From the NCBI RefSeq assembly GCF_012927165.1, contig NZ_JABBGA010000014.1, positions 62,001 to 126,000 of the forward strand: 64,000 bases of DNA, in the 5' to 3' direction. This document shows positions 21,710-29,204 of the stretch, piece by piece. The stretch's first letter is position 1; each line of letters starts with the position of its first letter. Origin of the DNA: Zoogloea dura (GTDB taxonomy: Bacteria; Pseudomonadota; Gammaproteobacteria; Burkholderiales; Rhodocyclaceae). The notes beneath the pieces were generated by a model. The model had not been told where the DNA came from, did not search any database, and was given only the letters and a program-made list of their open reading frames with translations. The translations under genes and the position numbers were made by a program.

Positions 21710-22216
21710 ATGACAAAAAAAACGGTTTTTTCGCGAGTGGCCATTGCGGCAGGACTGACGCTGGGTTGGCAGGCTGCTGCCGTGGCTCAGTCGATTGGTT
21801 ATGTTCCTGATGTGCAGACCCCGGTACCGACCCTGTCCGAGTGGGGCATGATCGTGCTGTCAGTCCTGCTGGCACTGGTCGCCATCCAGACCGCGCGCAA
21901 GGGTGGCAGCCGGCTCCTGTCTGCGCTCCTGGCGGTCGGCGCGCTGGCCACCGGGATGGGGGTCGAGCAGACGATGTTGAAGACAGCGCAGGCCACCGCG
22001 CTTGAGCAGATGTCGATCGGATCGGGCGGCACGGTTGATCTTTCCGGTTATTCGACCGGAACGGAGGTGCCGGTGCAGGGGCACCCGACCATCCCCATGC
22101 GCATCATCAGCGTGAGCCCAAGCAGTGACACGACGGTCCAGTCTCCCACCTGTACGGTCGGTCTGGCCGTGCCGGCGGGCGGTGTCTGCTACTACAGGGT
22201 GCCTGGCCTGGGTTGA
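21710..22216 (+). CDS. Midcut-by-XrtH family protein (first copy)
   Basis: 168 aa. A signal peptide (about 1-28, ending AAAVAQS) is followed by the XrtH-type sorting motif VPTLSEWGMIVLSVLLAL with its hydrophobic stretch and basic stop (TARKGGSR). Unlike normal IPTL-CTERM proteins, this motif is in the middle, and a further 100 residues follow. The C-terminal domain contains GGTVDLS, VPVQGHPTIPMRIISVSP and a pair of Cys (PTCTVGLAVP, GVCYYRV). The family is thought to be cut internally by exosortase/archaeosortase XrtH; no xrtH gene is in the window. A paralogue lies at 23279-23776. Confidence 0.8.
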   Translation: MTKKTVFSRVAIAAGLTLGWQAAAVAQSIGYVPDVQTPVPTLSEWGMIVLSVLLALVAIQTARKGGSRLLSALLAVGALATGMGVEQTMLKTAQATALEQMSIGSGGTVDLSGYSTGTEVPVQGHPTIPMRIISVSPSSDTTVQSPTCTVGLAVPAGGVCYYRVPGLG

Positions 22217-22253
22217 TCCGGTCTGGCCTGTAACGGGCCTGAAGGCAGCACGA

Positions 22254-22279
22254 GGGCTTCGGGTGACCGAAGCCCTTTT
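22254..22279 (+). terminator. Rho-independent terminator after the first midcut gene
   Basis: GGGCTTCGG (22254-22262) pairs with CCGAAGCCC (22267-22275) and is followed by TTTTCC. It lies about 40 bases after the stop codon of the first midcut-by-XrtH gene. Confidence 0.8.
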
Positions 22280-22348
22280 CCTTGCAGGATCCGGGAGGCG
22301 CGTGGCGGCTTCCGGCTGTGTTAAACAAGTAATCGCGGAGCGTACACC

Positions 22349-23149
22349 ATGGAAATGCCGGTCAACCTGTTCAAGCAGCGCCTGCTCGCCGGGGAACTGC
22401 AATACGGGCTGTGGCTGGGCCTGTCGGAGACCTTCAGCGCCGAGATCTGTGCCGGAGCGGGCTTCGACTGGCTGCTGATCGATGCGGAACACGGCCCGAA
22501 CGACCTGCGCACCATCTTTGCGCAACTGCAGGCCATCGCCCCCTATCCCTCCCAGCCGGTGGTGCGGCCGCCCCAGGGCGACCACGTGCTGATCAAGCAA
22601 TTGCTGGAGACGGGAGTGCAGACCCTGCTGATCCCGATGGTCGAGTCCGCAGATCAGGCCGCCCACCTGGTGCAGGCGATGCGCTACCCGCCCCAGGGTA
22701 TCCGCGGGGTGGGCAGCTCGATCGCCCGGGCGTCCCGCTGGGGGCGCATCGGCGACTATGCCGAGCAGGCCAACGACGCCATGTGCCTGCTGGTGCAGGT
22801 CGAAACCCGTATCGGCATGGCGGCGCTTGATGCCATCCTGGCCGTGGATGGCGTGGACGGGGTGTTCTTCGGCGCCGCTGATCTGGCAGCGTCCTTCGAT
22901 CTGCTCGGCGAGCCCAACCATCCGGACATCGTGGCCATGATCGAGGATGGTCTGACCCGGGTGGCCCGTGCCGGCAAGGCCGGTGGCGTGCTGTGCGGTG
23001 ATCAGCCGCTGGTGCGGCGCTACAGGGATGCGGGGGCCCGCTTCATCGCGGTGGGCGTCGACTCGATGTTGCTGGCGGCGGCCACCACCAGCCTGGCGAC
23101 GGCCTACAGGACGGGGGGCGAGGTGAATGTTCCGGGGGGGAGTTATTGA
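22349..23149 (+). CDS. HpaI/HpcH-type class II aldolase (first copy)
   Basis: 266 aa. It closely follows the HpaI pattern of pyruvate-dependent, metal-requiring class II aldolases: FDWLLIDAEHGPND, QPVVRPP, LLIPMVESADQA and YPPQGIRGVGSS, with the metal ligands Glu in VQVETR and Asp in FGAADLAAS. It would split 4-hydroxy-2-oxo-acids into pyruvate and an aldehyde. A second copy closes the hpa operon at 61911-62708. This copy stands alone between two sorting-motif proteins, so it may act on another 2-keto-acid. The ribosome-binding site GGAGCGTACACC precedes the ATG. Confidence 0.85.
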   Translation: MEMPVNLFKQRLLAGELQYGLWLGLSETFSAEICAGAGFDWLLIDAEHGPNDLRTIFAQLQAIAPYPSQPVVRPPQGDHVLIKQLLETGVQTLLIPMVESADQAAHLVQAMRYPPQGIRGVGSSIARASRWGRIGDYAEQANDAMCLLVQVETRIGMAALDAILAVDGVDGVFFGAADLAASFDLLGEPNHPDIVAMIEDGLTRVARAGKAGGVLCGDQPLVRRYRDAGARFIAVGVDSMLLAAATTSLATAYRTGGEVNVPGGSY

Positions 23150-23278
23150 GACGGGGGGCAGATGCAACGGCCCTGGATGCCTGAATTGGGTATGGTCTTT
23201 ATTCCTCCAACATGGTGTTAGGGTATAGATTCTTTTATTTCTCGCTCGTCCATTTTCTTGCTAAGGGGGGTTTGGTTC

Positions 23279-23776
23279 ATGAAGATCAACGTACACGTTC
23301 CCAGGTTGGCGCTTGCTGGTGCTCTTGCGGTGGGGCTTCCCACTTCGGCCTTCGCGCAGGTGATCGTCTATGCACCGGCTGCGACCTCGGTGCCGACCCT
23401 GTCCCAGTGGGGCATGCTGGTCCTGGCGGTGTTGCTGGCGATGGCTGCGGTTTACATGGGGCGGAAGTCGGGTAATCGCCTGTTGTCCGGGTTGCTCGTG
23501 GTGGCTGCGCTGGGTGTGGGGGCGCAAGGGGCTTCCGTCGGCAATGTTCAGGCCATTCCGCTGCCGACCATGGCGAACAATACCGGGGGTACCGTCGATC
23601 TCAGCGAACTGGGCGGTTTGCTGATCGATGTGCCGGTCAATGGCCATCCAAGCATCCCCATGCAGATCATCAGCGTGACGCCGCCGAGTTCGCCGACGAC
23701 CTCAACCCCGACCTGCGCTGTGGGTCTGATCGTTCAGCCCGGGCAGACCTGCTACTACTCCGAGAATCCGGTCTAG
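23279..23776 (+). CDS. Midcut-by-XrtH family protein (second copy)
   Basis: 165 aa from an ATG preceded by AAGGGGGGTTTGGTTC. A signal peptide (ending TSAFAQ) is followed by the internal sorting motif VPTLSQWGMLVLAVLLAM and basic RKSGNR. The C-terminal domain matches the first copy in its landmarks: GGTVDLS, VPVNGHPSIPMQIISVTP, the Cys in PTCAVGLIV and TCYYSE near the end. The two copies are separated only by the HpaI-like gene. Expected to be secreted and processed at the inner membrane by an XrtH-type enzyme encoded elsewhere. Confidence 0.8.
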   Translation: MKINVHVPRLALAGALAVGLPTSAFAQVIVYAPAATSVPTLSQWGMLVLAVLLAMAAVYMGRKSGNRLLSGLLVVAALGVGAQGASVGNVQAIPLPTMANNTGGTVDLSELGGLLIDVPVNGHPSIPMQIISVTPPSSPTTSTPTCAVGLIVQPGQTCYYSENPV

Positions 23777-23846
23777 CCGTTTTTGCACGCGGCGGAGGAT
23801 TCCGCCGGAAGCGTGTTGCGCGGAACAGGTGCAGGACGCGGTTGAA

Positions 23847-24392
23847 TCAAGCCTCCGCCGTTCCCCGGCGGGGGCTTCGTTTTTTCTTGTCGGATGTTGC
23901 TGCGGCAGAAGGTGCTGCGGCAGAAGGCGCTGCACGTTCCGGCAGGGTGATCCGCTCCACGGGGGCGTGGGGGCCGGTGATGACCTTGTCCAGCACGGTA
24001 TAGAGCTCGTCGATCAGCTCACGACCGAGGGATGCCTCGAGGTTGCGGTACTGGGCCTGGATGAGCGGGGCGATCTCGGCCACCAGGTCGGTGCCCTTGG
24101 GGCTCAGGCGCACGATGACCCGGCGCTGGTCTTCCGGCACGCGGGCGCGGCTGATCACCCCCATGTCGTCCATGCGTGACAGCACGCCGGCCAGGCTGGG
24201 GCTCAAGATCTGGCAGATGTCGCAGATCTCCCAGGGCTCGAGCTGCTCCCGTTCGCTGAGTACGCGCAGGATGCGCCACTGTTGCTCGGTGAGACCGAAG
24301 TGGTTGAGGATAGGGCGGAAATGGCAGATCAGCTCCTCCCGGGCTTTCAGGAAAAGCTGGGGCAGGTTGCGGTAGGAAATCCTGCTCTGCAT
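23847..24392 (-). CDS. hpaR: MarR-family repressor of homoprotocatechuate degradation
   Basis: 181 aa from the ATG at 24392, which has AGGAG eleven bases upstream and matches the N-terminus of HpaR proteins; the frame is open further upstream, but that sequence lies across the operator. The winged-helix region is typical: FRPILNHFGLTEQQWRILRVL, then SPSLAGVLSRMDDMGVISR and the wing RVPEDQRRVIVRLSPKG. HpaR represses hpa genes and is released by pathway aromatics. The last 30 residues are an Ala/Ser/Lys tail encoded partly by 15-bp tandem repeats (GCTGCGGCAGAAGG type), which E. coli HpaR lacks. It is divergent from hpaA. Confidence 0.9.
   Translation of the reverse strand: MQSRISYRNLPQLFLKAREELICHFRPILNHFGLTEQQWRILRVLSEREQLEPWEICDICQILSPSLAGVLSRMDDMGVISRARVPEDQRRVIVRLSPKGTDLVAEIAPLIQAQYRNLEASLGRELIDELYTVLDKVITGPHAPVERITLPERAAPSAAAPSAAATSDKKKRSPRRGTAEA
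23851..23886. terminator. Terminator hairpin at the hpaR/midcut convergent end
   Basis: GCCTCCGCCG (23851-23860) pairs with CGGCGGGGGC (23866-23875) and is followed by TTCGTTTTTTC on the plus strand. It serves the second midcut gene and overlaps the last codons of the convergent hpaR gene. Confidence 0.75.
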
Positions 24393-24444
24393 GGACGGTC
24401 GAACTCCTGTGGTGGGGGAGGGGGCCTCCCGGGTGGATTCCTCA

Positions 24445-24479
24445 ATGATACCTGTTGACTCGCTAACATCGAAGTGATC
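24445..24479. promoter_or_regulatory. hpaR/hpaA intergenic operator with promoter elements
   Basis: TTGACTCGCTAACATCGAAG followed by TGATC (24455-24479) has the same layout as the operators at 45196 and 56638: a TTGACT -35-like box with the CGCTAACATCGAAGTGA element as spacer. On the minus strand a TATCAT -10-like box (24445-24450) lies beside it, so HpaR bound here would block its own promoter. This is inferred from the shared motif. Confidence 0.6.
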
Positions 24480-24489
24480 TTCTTGCGGG

Positions 24490-25446
24490 ATGTCCACCTT
24501 CGACATTCCGGGGCCCGCCGATCCGCGGGGCCAGCCCTCCGCCCAGGCCATTCCCGACATTTACATCACCCGCATCTACGAGGGTGATCCGGACTGTGAC
24601 GTCCACTACGAGACCTTCGGCCGGCTGGCCGAGATCTTCGGCCGCAACACGCCGGCCCATCGCCATTCCCTGTTCTACCAGGTGCATGTGCTGACCCGTG
24701 GCAGTATCCGCCTGCAGCTCGATGACCAGGCCTACTTCGGTGAAGCGCCGCTGGTCTTCATCACGCCTCCGGCGATTCCCCATGCCTTCTATTCCGACGA
24801 GGATACGGACGGCCATGTGATCACCGTGCGCCAGGAGGTGGTGCGCAGCTGGTATGCATCGCTGCCGGGGTTGTGGCCCGACGCCCAGCTGCGCGAGGCG
24901 GCCTTCCTGCCCCTGGGCGGGGCCGAGGAGGGGGGGCAGGGAGAGGTGGCGCGCCTGCTGCAACTGGCGGAGCTGTTGCGCCAGGAGTTCGGCGGCCGCA
25001 ACAAGGGGCGCTCGGCGGCGGTGCGGGCGCTGGGGCTGTGCTTCTTCATCAGCCTGCACCGGTTGCTCGCCACCCACACCCCGGCCAGTTCCCTGAAACG
25101 CGAGCGGGGCGAGGATCTGCGCATCTTCCTGAACTTCTGCGACCTGGTGGAAGCCCACTTCCGCGACCACCTCACGCTGCCCGACTACGCCCGCCAGCTC
25201 AGCGTCACCGAGGCGCGCCTCAACGATGTGTGCCGGCGCATGGCCAACCTGGCCTCCAAGGAGGTGGTGCACGACCGCCTGCTGCAGGAGGCGCGCCGCC
25301 TGCTGCGCTTTTCCACTACGCCGGTGGGCGAACTGTCTTACGCCCTGGGTTTTGCCGACCCGGCCTACTTCTCCCGCTTCTTCACCCGCCGCACCGGGCT
25401 GACGCCCAGCCAGTTCCGCATCCAGCACCAGGATCAAGTCCGCTGA
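24490..25446 (+). CDS. hpaA: AraC-family activator HpaA
   Basis: 318 aa. The N-terminal cupin domain includes HRHSLFYQVHVLTRGSIRLQ and HAFYSDEDTDGHVITV, as in HpaA, the regulator of 4-hydroxyphenylacetate hydroxylase genes in enterobacteria. The C-terminal AraC domain has two helix-turn-helix units, the first around LPDYARQLSVTEARLNDVCR and the second with FADPAYFSRFFTRRTGLTP. It is divergent from hpaR and directly upstream of the phenol hydroxylase operon, not of hpaBC, which is absent here. That placement suggests it controls the dmp genes. Confidence 0.85.
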   Translation: MSTFDIPGPADPRGQPSAQAIPDIYITRIYEGDPDCDVHYETFGRLAEIFGRNTPAHRHSLFYQVHVLTRGSIRLQLDDQAYFGEAPLVFITPPAIPHAFYSDEDTDGHVITVRQEVVRSWYASLPGLWPDAQLREAAFLPLGGAEEGGQGEVARLLQLAELLRQEFGGRNKGRSAAVRALGLCFFISLHRLLATHTPASSLKRERGEDLRIFLNFCDLVEAHFRDHLTLPDYARQLSVTEARLNDVCRRMANLASKEVVHDRLLQEARRLLRFSTTPVGELSYALGFADPAYFSRFFTRRTGLTPSQFRIQHQDQVR

Positions 25447-25498
25447 TCGCTCCATCAGTGCGGCTTTGAAAAGTACAAGCCAAGGCGCTGATCGTCCA

Positions 25499-25523
25499 TT
25501 CACTAACATCTTAATGTTTGGTG
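25499..25523. promoter_or_regulatory. HpaR-like operator upstream of phenol hydroxylase
   Basis: TTCACTAACATCTTAATGTT (25499-25518) matches the element TCACTAACATCGTAGTGATG found over the TRAP and hpa promoters at nearly all positions, and forms an imperfect palindrome with the following TGGTG. It lies 100 bases upstream of dmpK. No good sigma70 or sigma54 (TGGCAC-N5-TTGC) promoter could be identified beside it. Confidence 0.55.
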
Positions 25524-25622
25524 CAATGACGTCTCACCGAACACGCCGGTGGGGGCCATCCGGGCCCTGAAGCGTCCGACCGCCGCGCCTCGATGCCGGC
25601 GGCGCAAAGACCAGGAGGAGCC

Positions 25623-25874
25623 ATGACAGAGAACCGTTTCGACGTGACCCGCAAGTTCGTGCGCGTCACCGGCCGGCGCGATAACGGCATGGTGGAGTTC
25701 GAGTTCTCGGTGGGCGAGCCGGAAGTGGCCGTCGAACTGATCATGCCCGAAGCCGCCTTCCAGTCCTTCTGCGCCGAGCACCACGTGATTTTCCTGGAGA
25801 CCCCGGATGTCCCCCGTCCGCAGGGTGATTTCGCCTGGAATCTCCACGCTGCCACTCACCAGCGCTTTCGCTGA
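25623..25874 (+). CDS. dmpK: Phenol hydroxylase assembly subunit
   Basis: 83 aa, DmpK/PhhK family, the small protein encoded first in multicomponent phenol hydroxylase operons. In Pseudomonas it is needed for insertion of iron into the oxygenase and is not part of the active enzyme. The family block VRVTGRRDNGMVEFEFS and the segment PEAAFQSFCAEHHV are visible. The ATG at 25623 is preceded by an excellent AGGAGGAG. First of six genes in the standard KLMNOP order. Confidence 0.9.
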   Translation: MTENRFDVTRKFVRVTGRRDNGMVEFEFSVGEPEVAVELIMPEAAFQSFCAEHHVIFLETPDVPRPQGDFAWNLHAATHQRFR

Positions 25875-25922
25875 GCGGGCAGGGCAGACCCACACCAAGA
25901 ACCTGAGGAGAAGGAGCACACA

Positions 25923-26915
25923 ATGAGCATGGACCTTCGCACCATCACCATCCAGCCCCTGCGCCAGACTTTCGGCCACCTGGCCCGCCGCATGGGCGCG
26001 GACAAGCCGGCGTCCCGCTACATGGAGGCCACGATGGACCTGCAGCCGATGGAGAACTACCACTACCGGCCCACCTGGGATCCGTCCCACGACATCTTCG
26101 ATCCGAAGCGCTCGCGCATCACCATGAAGGACTGGTACGCGCTGAAGGATCCGCGCCAGTTCTTCTACGGCGCCTGGACGCTGGCCCGCGGCCGCATGCA
26201 GGAGACTGCCAGCGCCGACTTCGACATGGCCGACGAACTGGGCCTCGCCACCGGCTACCCGGCCGAGGGCAAGAAGGTGGTCAATGAGGTGCTGCTGCCC
26301 CTGCGCCACGTGGCCTGGGGTTCCAACATCAACAATTCGTACATCGCCGCCTACAGCTACGGCATCGCCATCTCCCAGGCGACCGCCTATGCCTGCATGG
26401 ATCAGCTCGGCATTGCCCAGTTCATCACCCGCCTGGGCATCTCTCTCGACGAGATCGACGCCCTCGCCGAGGCCAAGCAGGCCTGGCTGGCGGCGCCGGT
26501 GTGGCAGGGCCTGCGCCATTACGTCGAAGACCAGATGGTCATGGAGGACTGGTTCGAGCTCTTCGTGGCGCAGAACTTCGCCCTCGAAGGCCTGCTGTAC
26601 CCGCTGATCTACGACAAGCTCAACGACCGCCTCAACGCTGCCCACGGCCCGGTGCTGACCATGCTCACCCGCTTCCAGCGCGAGTGGTTCGCCGAGAACG
26701 TGAAGTGGGTGGATGCGGTGCTGAAGGCCGCCGCCGCCGACAACCCGGCCAACAAGGCCCTGCTCGCCGAATGGATCGCCGCGGCCCGCCAGCGTTCGGT
26801 CGAGGTGCTCGCACCGGTGGCCGAGCTGGCCTTCGGTGCCGAGGGTGCCGCCGTCCTGGACGAGGTCGTCCAGCAACTCAATGCCCGTGCCGCCAAGGCC
26901 GGCATCCCCGTCTGA
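25923..26915 (+). CDS. dmpL: Phenol hydroxylase oxygenase beta subunit
   Basis: 330 aa, the P1 component, structural beta subunit of the soluble diiron monooxygenase. It has the ferritin-like fold but lacks a full diiron ligand set, as expected. The family stretch NYHYRPTWDPSHDIFD and the following KDPRQFFYG are visible near residues 40-80. With DmpN and DmpO it forms the (alpha-beta-gamma)2 hydroxylase acting on phenol to give catechol. The ribosome-binding site GAGGAGAAGGAG precedes the ATG. Confidence 0.93.
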   Translation: MSMDLRTITIQPLRQTFGHLARRMGADKPASRYMEATMDLQPMENYHYRPTWDPSHDIFDPKRSRITMKDWYALKDPRQFFYGAWTLARGRMQETASADFDMADELGLATGYPAEGKKVVNEVLLPLRHVAWGSNINNSYIAAYSYGIAISQATAYACMDQLGIAQFITRLGISLDEIDALAEAKQAWLAAPVWQGLRHYVEDQMVMEDWFELFVAQNFALEGLLYPLIYDKLNDRLNAAHGPVLTMLTRFQREWFAENVKWVDAVLKAAAADNPANKALLAEWIAAARQRSVEVLAPVAELAFGAEGAAVLDEVVQQLNARAAKAGIPV

Positions 26916-26926
26916 AAGCCGTCGCC

Positions 26927-27199
26927 ATGACATCCAACGCCTTCATCGCCTTCCAGAAGAACGAAGAGACCCGCTGCATCGTCGAGGCCATCGTGGACGA
27001 CAACCCCGACGCCGTGGTGGTGGATCAGCCCGCCATGGTCAAGGTGGACGTGCCCGGCCGGCTGGTCATCAAGCGCGCCACCGTGGAAGAAAAGATGGGT
27101 CGCGACTTCGACCTGCAGGAGCTGCAGCTGCACCTGATCACCATCTCCGGCCACCTGGACGAGAGCGACGACGAGTTCGTCCTGTCCTGGCAGAGCTGA
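26927..27199 (+). CDS. dmpM: Phenol hydroxylase activator (effector) protein
   Basis: 90 aa, P2 component, the cofactorless effector that binds the oxygenase and is required for catalysis, equivalent to MmoB or TmoD. The conserved block FIAFQKNEETRCIVEAI and a C-terminal acidic tail are visible. The ATG at 26927 lies 12 bases after the dmpL stop, with only a weak ribosome-binding site, so translation is probably coupled to dmpL. Confidence 0.92.
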   Translation: MTSNAFIAFQKNEETRCIVEAIVDDNPDAVVVDQPAMVKVDVPGRLVIKRATVEEKMGRDFDLQELQLHLITISGHLDESDDEFVLSWQS

Positions 27200-27222
27200 C
27201 CCGACACCCAAGGAGAGACACC

Positions 27223-28767
27223 ATGGACATGAAAGTTTCGAAGAAGCTCGGCCTCAAGGAGCGCTACACCATGATGACCCGGGACCTGGCCTGGGACACC
27301 ACCTTCCAGCCGATGGACAAGGTCTTCCCGCAGGTCGGCTACGAAGGCATCAAGATCCACGACTGGGATCAGTGGGAAGACCCCTTCCGCCTGACCATGG
27401 ACGCCTACTGGAAATACCAGGCCGAGAAGGAACGCAAGCTCTACGCCATCCTCGACGCCTTCAACCAGAACAACGGCCACCTGTCGGTCACCGACGCACG
27501 TTACATGAACGTGCTCAAGCTCTTCCTCGGCTCCACCCCGCCCCTCGAGCTGATGGCCGCCCGCGGCTTCAGCATGGTGGCCCGCCAGATGGTCGGCGCC
27601 GGCCCGCGCGTGGCCTGCATGATGCAGTCGGTGGACGAGTACCGCCACTTCCAGACCCAGATCCACTCGATCAGCAACTACAACCGTTTCTACAACGGGA
27701 TGGACGAGTTCGCCCATCAGCAGTCGCGCATGTGGTACCTGTCGGACGGCAAGTCCTTCTTCGACGACGCCATCACCGCCGGCCCCTTCGAGTTCATGGT
27801 GGCCATCGGCTTCGCCTTCGAGTACGTGCTCACCAACATCCTGTTCGTGCCCTTCATCTCCGGTGCTGCCTACAACGGCGACATGGCGGCGATGACGGTC
27901 GGCTTCTCGGCCCAGTCCGACGAGGCCCGCCACATGACGCTCGGCCTCGAGTGCATCAAGTTCATGCTCGAGCAGGACCCGGACAACCTGCCCATCGTGC
28001 AGCGCTGGATCGACAAGTGGACCTGGCGCGGCACCCGCAAGCTGGCCTCGGTCGGCATGATGATGGACTACATGCTGCCCAAGCGGATCATGAGCTTCAA
28101 GGAAGCCTGGGAGATCTACTTCGAGCAGAACGGCTCGGCCCTCTTCAACGACCTGGCCCGCTACGGCGTAAAGGTGCCCAAGTGCTTCGCCCAGACCATC
28201 GAGGAGAAGGAGCACATCACCCACCAGTCGTGGATCGGCTTCTACATGAAGCCCGACGCCTGCCCCTTCCACACCTGGATCCCGGCGCCCGACGAGCTGG
28301 ACTGGCTGTCCGAGAAGTATCCCAACACCTTCGACAAGTACTACCGCCCGGTGCTGGAGCATTTCGACAAGCAGGAAAAGGCCGGCAACCGCTTCAACAA
28401 CAAGACCCAGCCCATGAACTGCCAGGTCTGCGTGTCCACCATCAAGTTCAACGAGCCGGGCGACCCGATGGAGATGTGCTTCCGCGAGACGGTGTACAAG
28501 GGCGAGAAATTCCACTTCTGCTCCGACCACTGCAAGGAGATCTTCGAGGACGAACCCGAGAAGTACGTGCAGACCTTCATCTCCTCCCACGCCGCCCTGC
28601 AGGGCAAGTGCGAGCCCGAAGGCACCGACGTGAATGCCCACGACTACCGTCCCGGCGCGCGGATGCACGCCTACTGGCGCATGGACAAGCGGGCCAGCGG
28701 CGACTTCAACGGCTCGGAAGACCAGAAGAACTTTGCCCAGTGGCGCGACCAGGCCACCAAGAACTGA
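27223..28767 (+). CDS. dmpN: Phenol hydroxylase oxygenase alpha subunit (diiron)
   Basis: 514 aa, P3 component with the catalytic carboxylate-bridged diiron centre. Both ExxH iron-binding motifs are intact: VDEYRHFQTQ in the first helix pair and SDEARHMTLG in the second, with the bridging Glu in GFAFEYVLTN. The C-terminal region has four Cys (NCQVCVST, FCSDHCKEIF), the zinc-binding element seen in phenol hydroxylases. It hydroxylates phenol and methylphenols to catechols. Normal length. Confidence 0.95.
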   Translation: MDMKVSKKLGLKERYTMMTRDLAWDTTFQPMDKVFPQVGYEGIKIHDWDQWEDPFRLTMDAYWKYQAEKERKLYAILDAFNQNNGHLSVTDARYMNVLKLFLGSTPPLELMAARGFSMVARQMVGAGPRVACMMQSVDEYRHFQTQIHSISNYNRFYNGMDEFAHQQSRMWYLSDGKSFFDDAITAGPFEFMVAIGFAFEYVLTNILFVPFISGAAYNGDMAAMTVGFSAQSDEARHMTLGLECIKFMLEQDPDNLPIVQRWIDKWTWRGTRKLASVGMMMDYMLPKRIMSFKEAWEIYFEQNGSALFNDLARYGVKVPKCFAQTIEEKEHITHQSWIGFYMKPDACPFHTWIPAPDELDWLSEKYPNTFDKYYRPVLEHFDKQEKAGNRFNNKTQPMNCQVCVSTIKFNEPGDPMEMCFRETVYKGEKFHFCSDHCKEIFEDEPEKYVQTFISSHAALQGKCEPEGTDVNAHDYRPGARMHAYWRMDKRASGDFNGSEDQKNFAQWRDQATKN

Positions 28768-28778
28768 GGAGCGCCACC

Positions 28779-29141
28779 ATGACCCTGCTGAAAACCCTCG
28801 CCCCCTACGATTTCCCCTCCAGCGACGCGGTGGAGAACTACAAGGGCCGCCAGCTGCTGTACGTCAACTGGGAGCGCCACCGCATGTTCTCGCGGCCCTT
28901 CGTGCTGGCCCTGCCGCCGGAGACGCCCTTCGCCGAGATCATCGACAAGCACATGACCGACTGCTTCAGCTATCACCCGGACTGGGCGCAGATCGACTGG
29001 AGCAAGGTCGAGTGGCTCAACGGCCCGCGGCCCTTCACCCCGGACCGGGACAAGAGCCTGGCCGACAACGGCATCGGCCACAAGGACCTGATCCGCTTCA
29101 TCACACCCGGCCTCGACGGCATTGCCGGCTCCGGCTACTGA
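28779..29141 (+). CDS. dmpO: Phenol hydroxylase oxygenase gamma subunit
   Basis: 120 aa, P4 component, the small structural subunit of the hydroxylase core. The family block YVNWERHRMFSRPFVLALP and WLNGPRPFTPDRDKSL are visible. It lies 11 bases after dmpN with GAGGAGCGCCACC before the ATG. A GC-rich hairpin separates it from dmpP. Confidence 0.92.
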   Translation: MTLLKTLAPYDFPSSDAVENYKGRQLLYVNWERHRMFSRPFVLALPPETPFAEIIDKHMTDCFSYHPDWAQIDWSKVEWLNGPRPFTPDRDKSLADNGIGHKDLIRFITPGLDGIAGSGY

Positions 29142-29160
29142 CCCGCTGACAGAACAAGAA

Positions 29161-29186
29161 GGCCCGTCCGCTCCGGCGGACCGGCC
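29161..29186 (+). other. Intercistronic hairpin between dmpO and dmpP
   Basis: GGCCCGTCCGC (29161-29171) pairs with GCGGACCGGCC (29176-29186) around a TCCG loop, with one C-C mismatch. There is no T-run. It sits just before the ribosome-binding site of the reductase gene and could slow read-through or protect the upstream mRNA, lowering reductase relative to oxygenase. Confidence 0.6.
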
Positions 29187-29204
29187 TGCCCAAGGAGAGA
29201 AACG

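Noticed and set aside
22349-23149. Calling this gene hpaI of the hpa pathway
   Set aside because: The copy at 61911-62708 is in the hpa operon and is the better candidate; this one is listed as a paralogue without a pathway.
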